A DNA stretch of 64,000 nucleotides from Anaeramoeba flamelloides (Eukaryota > Metamonada > Anaeramoebidae): contig JANTQA010000032.1 of assembly GCA_027625915.1 (NCBI GenBank), positions 14,648,001-14,712,000 of the forward strand. The letters run 5' to 3'. Positions 31,030-42,204 of the stretch are shown piece by piece (positions within the stretch are counted from its first letter, which is position 1; every line of letters begins with the position of its first letter). The notes under the pieces were generated by a model. It was not told the origin of the DNA. It worked only from the letters and a program-made list of their open reading frames with translations, and searched no databases. The position numbers and the translations under genes are program-made.

Positions 31030-31430
31030 AAAATAAAAACCAATTCAAAATTTTAACAAACCTTAATTCAATTTTTGAAAAAAAAAATCCTATTTAATCA
31101 ATTCTAGATGAAATACCTAATTAGAACCATTTGCTAATTGAAATATTAACACTAGGGTATAAATTACAATACTTAAAAAACAAAAAACCAATAATTATCA
31201 ATTCTAATAAATCAACTTTGTATTATAAATTTTGGATATTAGTAAAACAAAAAATGTTTGTTAAATTTGTTTAAATTTTATTCTGAATATTGATAAATTA
31301 AATGATCAGATAAATATCAACTAATTTTATTTGAGTTCTTCTATTTAAAAAAACTTTAGTTAAACAATATCAATCCTTGAAAAAATTTTTTAGATTGACT
31401 GAAACAAGTTATGTAATTCAAAAAATGAAA
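31030..31430. repeat. Repeat G, copy 1
   Basis: Shares TCAACTAATTTTATTTGAGT, the TCTTCTATTTAAA block and TATGTAATTCAAAAAATGAA with 34660-35130; a weaker third copy lies at 61745-62050. Ends not determined. Confidence 0.45.
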
Positions 31431-32612
31431 TGAAAAGAAAAAAGCATAAAAAGATAAAAAAAAAACAAAGAATGTGTAAAGAAAAAAGAAAAAAACGAAA
31501 TTGGTAAAAGAAAGATCAAAAAAAAAATTAATAGGATTTAAAATTTTTATAATAAAATAAAAATCAATATTATATCAAAGGCAAAAAATTCAATCGAAAA
31601 AAAAAAAGTAAAAAAAATACAGTTTCAAAAAAGTAAATAAATAAAAAAAAAATTATACTATATTTATGAAAAAAATTGAAATTAAATAACGAAATGTTTA
31701 AAAGGTTCTCAATTTTAAAAAAATTTATTTTTTTAAAAAAAATACTTGTTCAGTATTCTCTTTTTTTTTACAGTCTTTTTTTTCTTCAATTAAAAAAGAA
31801 ATGTTTTCTTAAAGTACAAAATCAATTTAATTTCATTAAATCTAATTTTTGGTAATTATGCAACTGTCTAAATTTTACAAAGTATTTATTTTGGAATATT
31901 TTTGAGAAAAAAATAAAAAATTATTTAAGAAATAAAAAAAAAGAGAAAAAAAATCAAAAGATCTTAAAAAGCGCCTGAGAACGGCACTTTGAAACTAATA
32001 CAATTGTTTTCAAAAGAATATATTCACAGCTATTCAAATTGGAAATCGAGTGTTACTTTTTAGTACTTTTTTCTAAAAATGTACTAGTTTTACATTGTTG
32101 ATTTGTAGTGATCGATCAGGCTTCTTGTGTTGGTTATTTTTTGAATTGTTTTTATTACTATCAAAAATTTATAACTTTTTTTATCCAAATTTCTTAAAAG
32201 TATTTTTCATTGTATTGACTAGATCCGTAACAAAAAGAATTTTTTCTTTAATTTTTTTTCACATTTCTTTTTTGATTAATAACTAGATTGTAGTTAAATA
32301 TATTTTCACTAAAAAAATAATGAAATAATTTCTATTAAAGTATTTTAACTTTTTTTTTGTTTAATAATTATGCTAACAAAAAAAAATAATAAAATTACAC
32401 AAAGAACTTCAAATGTATATTTTGATTAAAAATTAGAGAATTAAAAAGAAATAACTTTTTTTTATTTATGATTAATTTTTATTGTTGATTGAAAAGCATG
32501 AATTTTTTTAAAAAATAAAATGAAAGGGAAAAGAATTGAAAAAAATATCAATTTTTTAATAAAAAAAAATATTTTGATAAATATGAATTTTTTGGTGATA
32601 AAATACTTTCTT
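31431..32612. other. AT-rich spacer with repeat H at 31960-32130
   Basis: Repeat H (GTGTTACTTTTTAGTACTTT, then AAAAATGTACTAGTTTTAC) recurs at 56815-56955. The rest is low-complexity. No gene seen up to the TRAPPC5 stop codon. Confidence 0.4.
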
Positions 32613-35600
32613 TTAGTTTTGGCTCTCTCTATTCAATATATCTTGTTGAAATTTTATAATAAAACAAAGAATACTATCATCTGTATATGGTGCTGGGCTA
32701 ATTTCAGCATTCTATGAATAGGGTTATTATTGTCAAAAAAATTAAATTAATATCAAAAAAAAACAAAAAAAAAAAAATTAAAGAAAATTCATAAAATCAG
32801 TAGTTGTAGTGAAAAATAAAAAAAACAAATATTTACAAATTCAGCTGAATTTAAAACACCTTTGATTAATCCTGCCACAAATTCTGAGCAAACTAAATGC
32901 CCGAAAACAAGTTCTGTGAATTGATTATCTGTCGATGATTCAGGAACAATCATATCTATTCAAATGATATAAATAAAAAAGAATAATAAATATATATAAT
33001 AGAAATATGAAATGTTTTTGTATAAAATTTGGAAAATAAATAATTTTGTTTCAAAAGTTGTCCTTTAAATAGTAAAATATCTTTTTGAGCTAAACCCAGA
33101 ACTTTAAAGAAATATACCAAGTGTTTTTTATGTGTATTCGTATTTTATATGAAAAAAAAAACCCATTCATTTTCTTTTTTTACTCTATATACATTTTTAC
33201 ATTTAAAATACTGAACTTAAATTAAAGGGTAATAAAAAATGAATTCTATTCAAAGTTGTTTCTGAAAGTAAAAATTTGAGAAATAGAAATTTATTTCTTT
33301 TCATATCAAAATACTTTTGGTTGAAAAAAAATATTATAAACATACATAATGGAACAAAAATTTCATTACAATTTTCGATAGAGCAATATTAAAAATAACT
33401 TTGAGAAGTAATATACCTCTTCAAGACATGTTATTGGCCATATTAAGTTTTTATTAAGAATTTATATTAAAAGAAATAATTTTTAAATAACGAAACAAAT
33501 ATTATTTAACATTTCATGGATTTATTCAAACTTTTTAAAGGTCTAATTTTATAATCTTAATGACTTTTTCAAATTTGATGTTTCTGTATGCATGTTAATT
33601 TTTGATATAATTGTGTTGAATTCTCTGGGAAAGTGAAGTGGAATATCTAATATACTTTACCTTTGTATTTTGAACATGGGGAGTCAGATAATTTGAAAAG
33701 AGATCCAAAAAAAGATTCTTGACCTTTTACATTTGCTTACCATTTGATATTCGAATACCTGCAAATTTTAACTGAGAGTTTCTCGTCTTGTTTTTACTTA
33801 AATACCTTTTGGAAAATTAACTGATATTTGATATCTTTTGTTTTATATAGTAACTCCAAAAATAGAACACATTGGAAGAATTTGTTATTGTGATGAAATT
33901 TAAACTTTTCTATTGAAATAACTAAGATTCTAAAAATGAAAGAGTAATAGATTTTAAATTTATTCTTTGCAAAATTAAAATCAAGTTCAACTAGATTTCA
34001 AAAATTTTGACTCACTTTAGAATGTTAATGGAGGTTGTTTTGAGGATTTATTCCATATTATTATCACAAAAATATTTTCAAATTTTTGGATTCGAAAAAT
34101 TTTTTCTAATTTTGTCAAATTTGAGTTTATTTTTGTAAATTTTTGTTTTTCTTTTTCTTTTTCTTTTTTTTGATATTTCTTTTTCTTTTTTTTTTTTTGA
34201 TACTTTTTTTTTTGCAAAAGATCAAGTGGAAAAAAAAAAGAACTTCGAAAATACAAATAATCACTAAGAAAATTAAGACTATGTAATGTCTTTTAAAATG
34301 AATTTAATTATTCATAAAAAATCTTGTTGTTAATCTTTTTTTCAGTGAAATTTCAGTAATAAAAAATCAGTAATGGCTCATTTGAAAATTTGTGAATCAC
34401 TTTTTTTTTAGTTTTTGGTTTTATTTTTTTTAATTTTTAAAATATCAGATTTTTTTATATATTTAGAATGAATTAAAAGTTAATTACAAATCAGAATTAA
34501 TTATTTGTTGTTCTTGAATAATAAAGGATAATTTTTTTTTTTTCAATTTATTATTTCAGGCGAGTCACAATTTTTGAAATGGTGTTTAGTTTAAATATAT
34601 TTATCTTGAGGCTATTTTCTGAATTCTTTTTAGTTATAATCGAAATTTTCTTTTAATATCAATTCCCAAATTAACTCCAATTCAAAATTTTTGACAACAC
34701 AAATTTAATTTTTGAAAAAAAAAATCTTATTAAATACATTATATGAAGAAATACTGAATTAGAACTACTAATTAATTGAAATGTTAACAATAATTTATAA
34801 ATTACAATACTCTCAAAACGAAAAATAAAACTAATTATCAAATCACAAATAAAACATGGGTGTGTTAAAAATTTCGGAGAGAGCAAAACAAAAAAATACA
34901 TGAGTAAATTTGTTGAAATTCTATTGGGAAAATTATTGATCGATCAAAGGGTTGGTTACCATCAACTTATTTTATTTGAGTTCTTCTATTTTAAAGAATT
35001 CAATTTTAACCATAATCTCAATTGTTCGAAAATATTTTTGATCAATGTAAAACCATTATATGTAATTCAAAAAATGAAATGAAAAAAAAAAACAAAAAAT
35101 AATAAAAAAATGATTTTCATATTTTACATAAATCAAAATTATTTCCAAGGTGAATAAAATTGTATTATTGTTATTCTTTTAAGAATTATTCATATTGCAT
35201 GGTCAAAATATACTCTTTTTATTTTTTTCTATTTTATCCTTAAACTTTTGAAAACTTTTTTATTAAACTTTTTTAAAACTAAAGTCATTTTACAAAAGTG
35301 TATAATTTATTTATTTTTTGTGGCTACGATTGAATCATGACCTATTGCCCTTATATGAAAGCAATTTTTGAGAAATTTAGTCATTGGCTTTACATATATA
35401 TTTGTAATTTATGTTAACTAGTAGAACGTAAGTATTTTTCTCTTTTATTATTTTATTTATTTTTTTAATTATTTTCTTTTTGAAGTTTTTTATTTTTTTC
35501 TTGAAGTTTCTTTTTTTGAGTTTTTGGAAGTTTGAGGTATTCAATTTTGACTAAGCCTTTAAACCACTCCACCCTCATTTTTTTATAAGCTGGGCATTCC

Positions 35601-38231
35601 CATAACATAAATGAATTAATTCCCGGAAAGTTGTTAAAAGGTGAAATGTATATTTAATAAACTGGTAAAATACCGTTGTTAGAATAACCCACAAAGAATC
35701 GGTAAAAAGGTGCTATAAATTAAAAGCAGCGTTTCTTTTTTTTTTTTCTCGAAGGTTTACGAATTAAGTCGATCAAAGAAACCTAAAATAAATATAAAGT
35801 AAATATGATATAGGTTGCTTAAAATTATGGTAATAGTATTTTTTTAAAAATAGAGACACAAAGCAAATGAACATTTGCGGCTGTAAGCATAACATGAGAA
35901 AATTTACAAATTTTTATGAATATTACTCTACAAGTTCTGTTTGAAAAGAATTGGTGTCTTCGGGGTCTGTAACATTTCTGACCATTAATACACAATCTTA
36001 AAAAATAAGAAAAAATGTCTTTGCAAAGACAATTTTGAATATGTAACATTACTGAAAAAATTGAGAAGGCAAAATATCCTCTTTATAAAATTTCAAAAAT
36101 AAAATAGTAAGACCCAATCTTATGCACACGCGCCATATCCTACCCCGCCCAAATCAATTCAAAGCAAACCTTATTTAATATACCATACACTAAAAAGAAT
36201 AACTTAACCCAAAATAACCTAATCCTACCTTACCAACACTCAAACAAAAGTATTTTTTACCATCTTTAACAACCCTAAACTTACCCACCCGCTTCCTAAA
36301 ATACCAGAATATACTCAACAGGTACAAACTACTTGGAAAAGAACCTTATTTAACTCTGCCATACCATACACCAAACCAGCACTACATTATCCTCACACGT
36401 ACCTTAACAATTATCATCATGAATAAAACTTGTAAATATCATAGAGACGATAAAATTTTCATTGGGATGACAAAATTGCAATCTCACAATTTTCAGTACA
36501 GTTTTTTAAATAACTTGTGTTGAAGTTTTAATATGTGTTTTTGAAAATTGTTTGTGTTGTTTTTGTAAATAACTGTTGTTTTTTTTTTTTAAACGTTTTT
36601 ATTTTTTTTATTAACTATGATTTTTTGGTTTGTATTTTGTGTTTTACGAAAAATACAGTTCAGTTTAACTATACTTTCAAATCAAACAATATTTACCATA
36701 GATTATATTATCCAAGTGTTTTTCTACAACCTTCAAGGCCAATCTCCTGATAAAAGAGATCTAATTCAACCAAATTTAAACAAAACAACACCAAAATCCA
36801 CAACAAAAAAATCTTTCAATTTGAATAAATACAAAAAAAATCAATAAAAAGGGTAAAATGAGTTTCTTAAAAACCTTTATTCTGAAATCCCCACATAAGA
36901 AAAAAATGAGATATTAATTTTCAAAGTTTTTTTTGAATAAGAAAAACCAAAAATTTCAATTCATTTTCCTTTTTTCCTTTAGCCTATCGTCTTCAAATCA
37001 TATCTTGTAATAGAGTGACTTTATTTGTTTTTTTTTTTTTTTATCTTTATTGGTTGAGATAAGAATCCACAATATGAAACAATATTTCATATTGAATCAA
37101 AAGTTAATGAGCCGATATTTTATTCTGATTAAAATTCTACAAGAAAATGCTCAATGTCCAAATTATTTATAAATCAATTCTTTTTCAACAATTTTAATAA
37201 TGAGAGAAAATTAAATCTCTAAAAAGATCAATTTTCAAAGATTATAACAAGATTTTTCAATTTTTCAATCAAAATAGACGAAATAATATTTTGGAAAACT
37301 TTTACATAAAAATTTCAATTATGACTTCGAGAATGACAGTAATATCATCAAGATAGACTTCCTTTTTAAAAATAATCACACTCTTGATTTTTTTTTCATT
37401 CAACAACAGATAAAAAACGATAACAACTGAAAAAAGTTGGAAAACAACACTTAAAAACACATTTTTCAAAAAACAACACGTAAAAGTTTGAAAAAAATAT
37501 TTAAACAAGTCAACATGGGTTATTTAACATACTGTAATGTTAAATAATTAAAAATTGTTTTTACAAAGAAATTTTCTCTTATTTTTTAAGATTGTTTATT
37601 AATGGCCAGAAATGTTACAGACCCCGAAGACACCAATTCTTTTCATACAGAACTTGTGGAATAATAATCTTAAAAATTTGTAAATTTTCTCATGTTATGC
37701 TTACAGCCACCTTTTACAACACGACAAAGAAAGTGTACATATATTATTGAAGGGTAGTATAAAAAGTTTAACAAGAAAAAGCTCATCCAAAGCTCTCGAT
37801 AAATTTGAACACACTCAATTAAAAATGGGTTTATGTGATTTATTCAACATTCCAATTGTTGAGGGTTTATTTAATTTTGAAATTAGTTCTTTTAAATGGG
37901 TTCTCTATTTACTTATGAATACAAGACAATATAACCAATCCGAGTTCTTTTTGTTTTTCTTTCAATACAAATAAGCTCTATACCTAACCCGTAGTGTTAT
38001 TATGGGTTTGTTAATGAGACAAGAGATCGACAAAAGTTTTTTTATTTATTGTTTTTTTTTCAAAACAATGAATTTTGTTATTTCTTCAAAAAGTCATTGT
38101 GAAACCAAAAAATAGAATTTGAACAAAAAAAAAACTTGAGTTAAACAAATAATTGGAATCTTTTGAAGAATAATTATTCTTCGAACAACACAAAAAAAAT
38201 AACAAACAAAAAATTAAAAATTCAAAAAAAG

Positions 38232-38263
<32 letters not shown>

Positions 38264-38607
38264 AACAAACATTGACCACGTTCATCCTCTGTTCTATGTA
38301 ATGTAGCAGCTTTCCCAAATATCTTTTTCCAAAAATTGTCTGTAATGTAAAGTAAGATTTTTGTTGGCTTTAACTCTCTTTTACGAATTTTATCTTTATA
38401 AGTGTTCAGTTCAAACAGACGATAACCAATTGACTCACCAACCTTGGACAATTTTTTTCCAAGATCAGAAGTTTTTGGTGTGTGTTCACGTGTGTATTGG
38501 ACATATTGCGAAAATAAAAAGGTATAAAAATTTAAACTGATTTGGTTATTCTTTGATCGGTTGATTGGTCGATCTAAAATGTTTTTTTGAGGTTTATTTT
38601 TGGACAT
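32613..38607 (-). CDS. TRAPPC5: TRAPP complex subunit 5 (Trs31, Bet3 family), three exons
   Basis: Minus-strand join: exon 1 38607-38280 (or to 38277), exon 2 32955-32837, exon 3 32711-32613; 181 or 182 residues, against about 190 for the family. Exon 1: NILDRPINRSKNNQISLNFY, FLFSQYVQY, LGKKLSKVGESIGYRLFEL and ILLYITDNFWKKIFGKAATL, the Trs31 helical core. Exon 2: MIVPESSTDNQFTEL and HLVCSEFVAGLIKGVL, matching the NCASFTAGIVEAVL region. Exon 3: AEISPAPYTDDSILCFIIKF, matching the last beta-strand. Phases (1, then 0) fit. Trs31 is a core subunit of TRAPP complexes, which activate Rab1/Ypt1 in ER-Golgi traffic. The exon 1 donor is weak: GTGGTC gives EDE-H-MI, GTCAAT gives EDER-D-MI; the first aligns better. 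Confidence 0.88.
34007..34585 (-). repeat. R600 repeat, copy 4
   Basis: Inverted relative to 13390-13950; starts TTTTGACTCACTTTAGAATG and ends GGCGAGTCACAATTTTTGAA. Lies in the TRAPPC5 intron. Confidence 0.6.
34660..35130. repeat. Repeat G, copy 2
   Basis: Collinear with 31030-31430; includes TTATTGATCGATCAAAGG, which recurs as TTGTTGATCGATCAGATG at about 61785. An open frame at 34900-35082 (MSKFVEILLGKLLIDQRVGY...) lies wholly in the repeat and is not conserved in the other copies, so it is not called as a gene. Confidence 0.45.
35295..35650 (-). mobile_element. LINE 3' end, minus strand
   Basis: Minus-strand translation INSFMLWECPAYKKMRVEWF, then KIEYLKLPKTQKKKLQEK, aligns with the knuckle end of the 2.7-kb LINE (DHFLWDCPAYK). 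The 3' untranslated region matches 8985-9295 base for base in blocks. Inserted in TRAPPC5 intron 1. Confidence 0.7.
35880..37710. mobile_element. Foldback element, ~170-bp arms, C-rich interior
   Basis: Left arm 35880-36055 and right arm 37530-37710 are inverted copies: GGCTGTAAGCATAACATGAG, then AAGAATTGGTGTCTTCGGGG, TCTGTAACATTTCTG, ending near AATGTCTTTGCAAAGACAATT. The interior holds a strongly C-rich plus strand (36110-36420, with CCCTAAACTTACCCACCCGC). It also has open frames at 36535-36847 and 37302-37508 that are AT-driven and unlike any transposase I know. A truncated relative is at 10325-10660. Confidence 0.65.
37702..37974 (+). other. Coding-like frame beside the foldback arm
   Basis: From just after ATGCTTACAG (possible acceptor at the arm's end) the plus frame reads HLLQHDKESVHILLKGSIKS...KFEHTQLKMGLCDLFNIPIV...FEISSFKWVLYLLMNTRQYN and runs to a stop at 37974. 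About 90 codons with balanced composition. Antisense inside the TRAPPC5 intron. No start codon in a good position and no family recognised; could be an exon or a transposon gene remnant. Confidence 0.35.
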
Positions 38608-38800
38608 TTGGATAACGATAATAAAAGAGAAAAAAATGAAATATGTCCAAGTGTTTCGGAAAAATGGTTATTAATTCTTGACAGAGACCCTTTTTGGTGA
38701 ACAAAATTAAAGGTTACTTTCTTCTTCAGTTGTTGGGGAAAAATTGGAATGAAAAACACTTTTTATCGTTTTTTCAAGATAAAGATTTGGATGAGAAGAC
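38608..38800. promoter_or_regulatory. 5' flank of TRAPPC5
   Basis: On the minus strand this precedes the TRAPPC5 ATG (context CCAAATGTCC). An element relic begins about 200 bases upstream, so any promoter must be short or lie in the repeat. Confidence 0.35.
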
Positions 38801-38804
38801 TTTC

Positions 38805-39830
38805 AATCTCTGAAACTTGATCAAAGATTGTCTTGGGTTCCTGTGTATGTGGTTTGTTATTTTGGTTCTTTGATGATTGATCTTTGGCTTAATATCAATT
38901 TTAATAGTATTTTAAGGACTATCCTTTCAGGTAAAAATATAAAAATTGTTGACAAAAACACTCTAGATAGAGTTCCATAATCTCTATTAAATTTACATAC
39001 TCAGAATTTCTATTTCTAAAAATGTAAATTTTCACAATTACAACAATTTTCACAATTTTTTACATCCTACCTAAAAATTGATTTTAATATTGCATAATTT
39101 CCAATTTCAATTCTAAAAACACAAAAAAAAAATTTCCAAATAGATTTTTGTAGGATAATTTAAAAAAAAAAATTTCTTACAGAGGTTTTTCAGTATAATT
39201 TCTAATTTCAAAAAATTTCAAACTTGTAAAAGTAATTGTAAAAAAATATTTAGAACAGCTTGGGAATTTTTTTTTTATAAGTTTTTAACTTGGAAACTTT
39301 GTAATTTTTTTGTTTAATTTCTTCAGAACAAATTTTTTTTTTGAGAAATAAATGTAAAATAGCAAAATAACTCAATCCCTCCCCCAACTTTGAATGATAT
39401 TCTTTATTATATCAATTTATTGTTTTTTATTTTTTTTTTTTTCAGAAAACCTAATTGAAGAATCTATGACTATAGAATGTTGTGTGTTTATTAATAACTT
39501 TTGATTTCCAAGTTACCAATTTAAATTTTCATTTTCTTTTTACTCAATTTCCGAAAAAAAAATAATTTTTTTTTATTTCGTCTGAGTTTTATTTTGAATT
39601 TTTCAAAATTTCAAAAAAAAACACAAAATGAAAATTTTTAAATAACATAACTTTCAGTTTATTGGTATTAGGCTCTTCAATTTGGATTTCAAAGAAAAAC
39701 ATGGAAAAAAATTATTTTTTCGTCAAACATATATTATTAAAATGGATACAAAACTGAAGATCAATCAGCTAAGAACAAAAATAATATATTACTACACATA
39801 AAAAAAGATAATCTTTTTTTTTTCATATAA
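38805..39830. mobile_element. Decayed relative of the 51361-51927 inverted repeat
   Basis: Left: TCTCTGAAACTTGATCAAAG, GTTATTTTGGTTCTTTGATG and a GATTGATCTTTGG block. Right (39745-39830): GAAGATCAATCAGCTAAGAA. Both correspond to arm sequences of the element at 51361-51927, here about 1 kb apart and more diverged. Confidence 0.45.
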
Positions 39831-40389
39831 GTGATGGTATATTAACGGATGGATAATACAAGTAAAAAATTTTTTTTATGAAATGGAAAAAAAATAATTA
39901 ATTATTTTTTTAAGTGCCAAATACAATCAAAAACCAACCTGTGAAGTGAAGGAAGATCGATCTCAAAAAATCAAAAATCAAAAACAAGCATATTTTTAGA
40001 AAAAAAAAATTACCAAAGATGAGAATCAATTTCCTATTAGAATTCTTAGAATATAAAATTTGAATATAACTCAGTTAGTTTCCTAGTCTAGATATTTGGC
40101 GCTTTTGAGATCTCAAAGATTTTTGTTTTTCATTTATAAAATGAATTATTTTGAGTTCAACAACCTTTCAAAATCCTTACTCTGTTCAATAGATAAGGTT
40201 AATAAATAGCCACAAATCGTGTTAAATGAAAATAAAGTGATTTTGTAATTAAAAAAGTCAAATTGTCGACAAATTGATGAAATTTAACTATTTAGAAATA
40301 TAAAATAAAATGAACAAGAAAAGATGTGATTTTTTCCTTAAATTATGAAATTTTTGAATTTAGATAATACTTTTCAACTTTTTTTTTAT
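39831..40389. other. AT-rich spacer
   Basis: No supported gene. A short plus-strand open run near 39915-39999 (KYNQKPTCEVKEDRSQKIKN...) has protein-like composition but is within what chance allows. Confidence 0.35.
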
Positions 40390-41480
40390 TTATATTTTTT
40401 GCCATAAGGCACTCTGATGTTTTTATATTGTTTTTTTTTTTTGTTTTTTTTAAAAATGATCATTGGTTGTATTACATTAAATTTAAATTTTTGTAATTGA
40501 GTATCGTTTAATCCTAATATTTTTTTAGGGTTTTTTTATTGAGAAACTTTTAATTGTTTTGTTTTTTTCGTAATCTGTAATTTTTTGGAATGAGAAATGT
40601 TGATTTTGTTTTTTTGTGGATTTTTTAAATTAGATCTTATGATTTTTTTTTTAATTACAATTTTTTAACTTTGATATCTCCTGAATTCTAATTTGAAGAT
40701 AATTTTTAAAATCAAAAATCCTGGAAATTTATTTAATAGTGGTATTTTATTTAATTTTGATAATCGAGGATAATTTGAATTTTTTTTATTTTATTTGAAT
40801 TTTTGTAATTGAGAATCCAGTAATATTTTTTTTTTTAGGAATTTTTTATTCAGAAACATTTAATTGTTTTTTTTTTTGTTAATTTGTAATTTTTTGCCAT
40901 TAGACTGGGTGATTTTGTTTGTTTTAGGATTTTTTAAATTAGATCTTATGATTTTTTGTTATATTTAAATTAATTAACTTTAGTAACTCTTAATTTCTTT
41001 TTTTGAAGTTAATTTTTATAATCAAGAACCCTAAAAGTTATTTAAATGTTTTTTTTCCTCAATTTTGGTAATCAAATATCATTTGATTGTTTTTTGTTAA
41101 TTTGAATTTTTGTACTTGAGTACCCGATAATCTCTAATTCTTATTATTTTTTTAGGATTTTTTATTGAGAAACATTTAATTGTTTTGTTTTTTTTTCTTA
41201 ATTTGTAATTTTTCTCATGAGATTGTGTGATTTTATTTGTTATTTGATATTTTAAATTAGATCTGATGATTATTTTTAAATTCGAATTATTTAACTTATG
41301 TAACTTATGAATTATTTTTTGATTATAATTTTTATAATCAAGAATCCTAGAAATTAATTTAAAATGTGTTTTTTAAATTATTTTGAGAACCAAGATCATT
41401 AGATTTTTTTTAATAAATTTAAATTTTTATAAGTGAAGATTCTTTGAATTATTTGGTTTTTGGGATTATTATTTTGTCTC
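40390..41480 (+). repeat. Tandem repeat, ~310-318-bp period, about 3.3 copies
   Basis: The anchor TAGATCTTAT recurs at 40631 and 40940 and as TAGATCTGAT at 41258, giving periods of 309 and 318. Each unit has the order TTTTTGTA(A/C)TTGAG, TTTTTTTAGG, GA(G)AAACATTTAATTG, AATTTGTAATTTTT, TAGATCTTATGAT, then ATAATCAAGAA(T/C)CCT. A fourth unit starts at about 41428 and fades. The plus strand is strongly T-rich. Confidence 0.7.
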
Positions 41481-42204
41481 TCAAATGAATTGTAATTTGA
41501 CAATGTATTTTTTAGTTGTAGATAACGCATTGAATTTGGGGTAAATAGACGATTTGTAATGATACCCTGGAGAATATTTTTTATTGTCAATTAATTTTTT
41601 TGTTTAAGGATATACTTGTTCAAGAAATTCGAAGAATATATTGCAAAATCTTTAAATTCATATGGGTAAAAATGATTGGATCTTTTATAAACTAATTAAA
41701 ATAAATATTTTTTTTTGACAAAAGATATTTTTTAATTTTTTTTTTGATTTTCGTAAAATAAAACGGACTGATCTCTTAAAACCACAACTAAGAATTTTTT
41801 TTTATAAAATTAGTTTTTCATTCTCGTCAGTTATATGTTGATAAGTTTGAATAATTTTGTAAAATATAATAATTTCACCTAAATCAAAAATAATCTTCAT
41901 TATATTTTATGGCAAGCTGGTTTTTACAATAGTACAAATAATAAAAACAAAAAAATGATCATTTTTTGCTAATTTTTATGAGTTTTCAATCGTTCCTAAA
42001 CCAACTTATTCATTTGTAACAAAAGGAAATGATAAGATTTGTAATATATATAAATAATTCATTTTGAACAAACCCCACCCCTTTAGAGTGTAAGCACATT
42101 TTTCAAATTTTGGGGCACCACCATTTAGGTGAACTCAATTCCTTCAAATAATTTCTTTAACAAAATACATTAATATTTTGAGAAATAATAGAGCAAAATA
42201 TATC
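41481..42204. other. AT-rich spacer
   Basis: No gene or RNA seen. A slightly GC-richer patch at 42065-42135 (CCCCACCCCTTTAGAGTG, then TTTTGGGGCACCACC) is unexplained. Confidence 0.35.

Larger units (their letters stand above)
32956..38279 (-). other. Intron 1 of TRAPPC5 (about 5.3 kb)
   Basis: Separates exon 1 from exon 2 and ends TTTGAATAG on the minus strand. It holds an R600 repeat, repeat G, a LINE 3' end, a 1.8-kb foldback element and a pyrimidine tract just after the donor. Exon 2 to exon 3 is bridged by a GT-AG interval of only 125 bp (32712-32836). Confidence 0.72.

Noticed and set aside
35825-36049. 74-codon frame with CINGQKCYRPRRHQFFSN
   Set aside because: Lies in the left arm of the foldback element and its mirror image appears in the right arm; no family match.
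38086-38276. Phe-rich C-terminal extension of the TRAPPC5 first exon
   Set aside because: Intron read-through; the real Trs31 C-terminus is encoded at 32955-32613.
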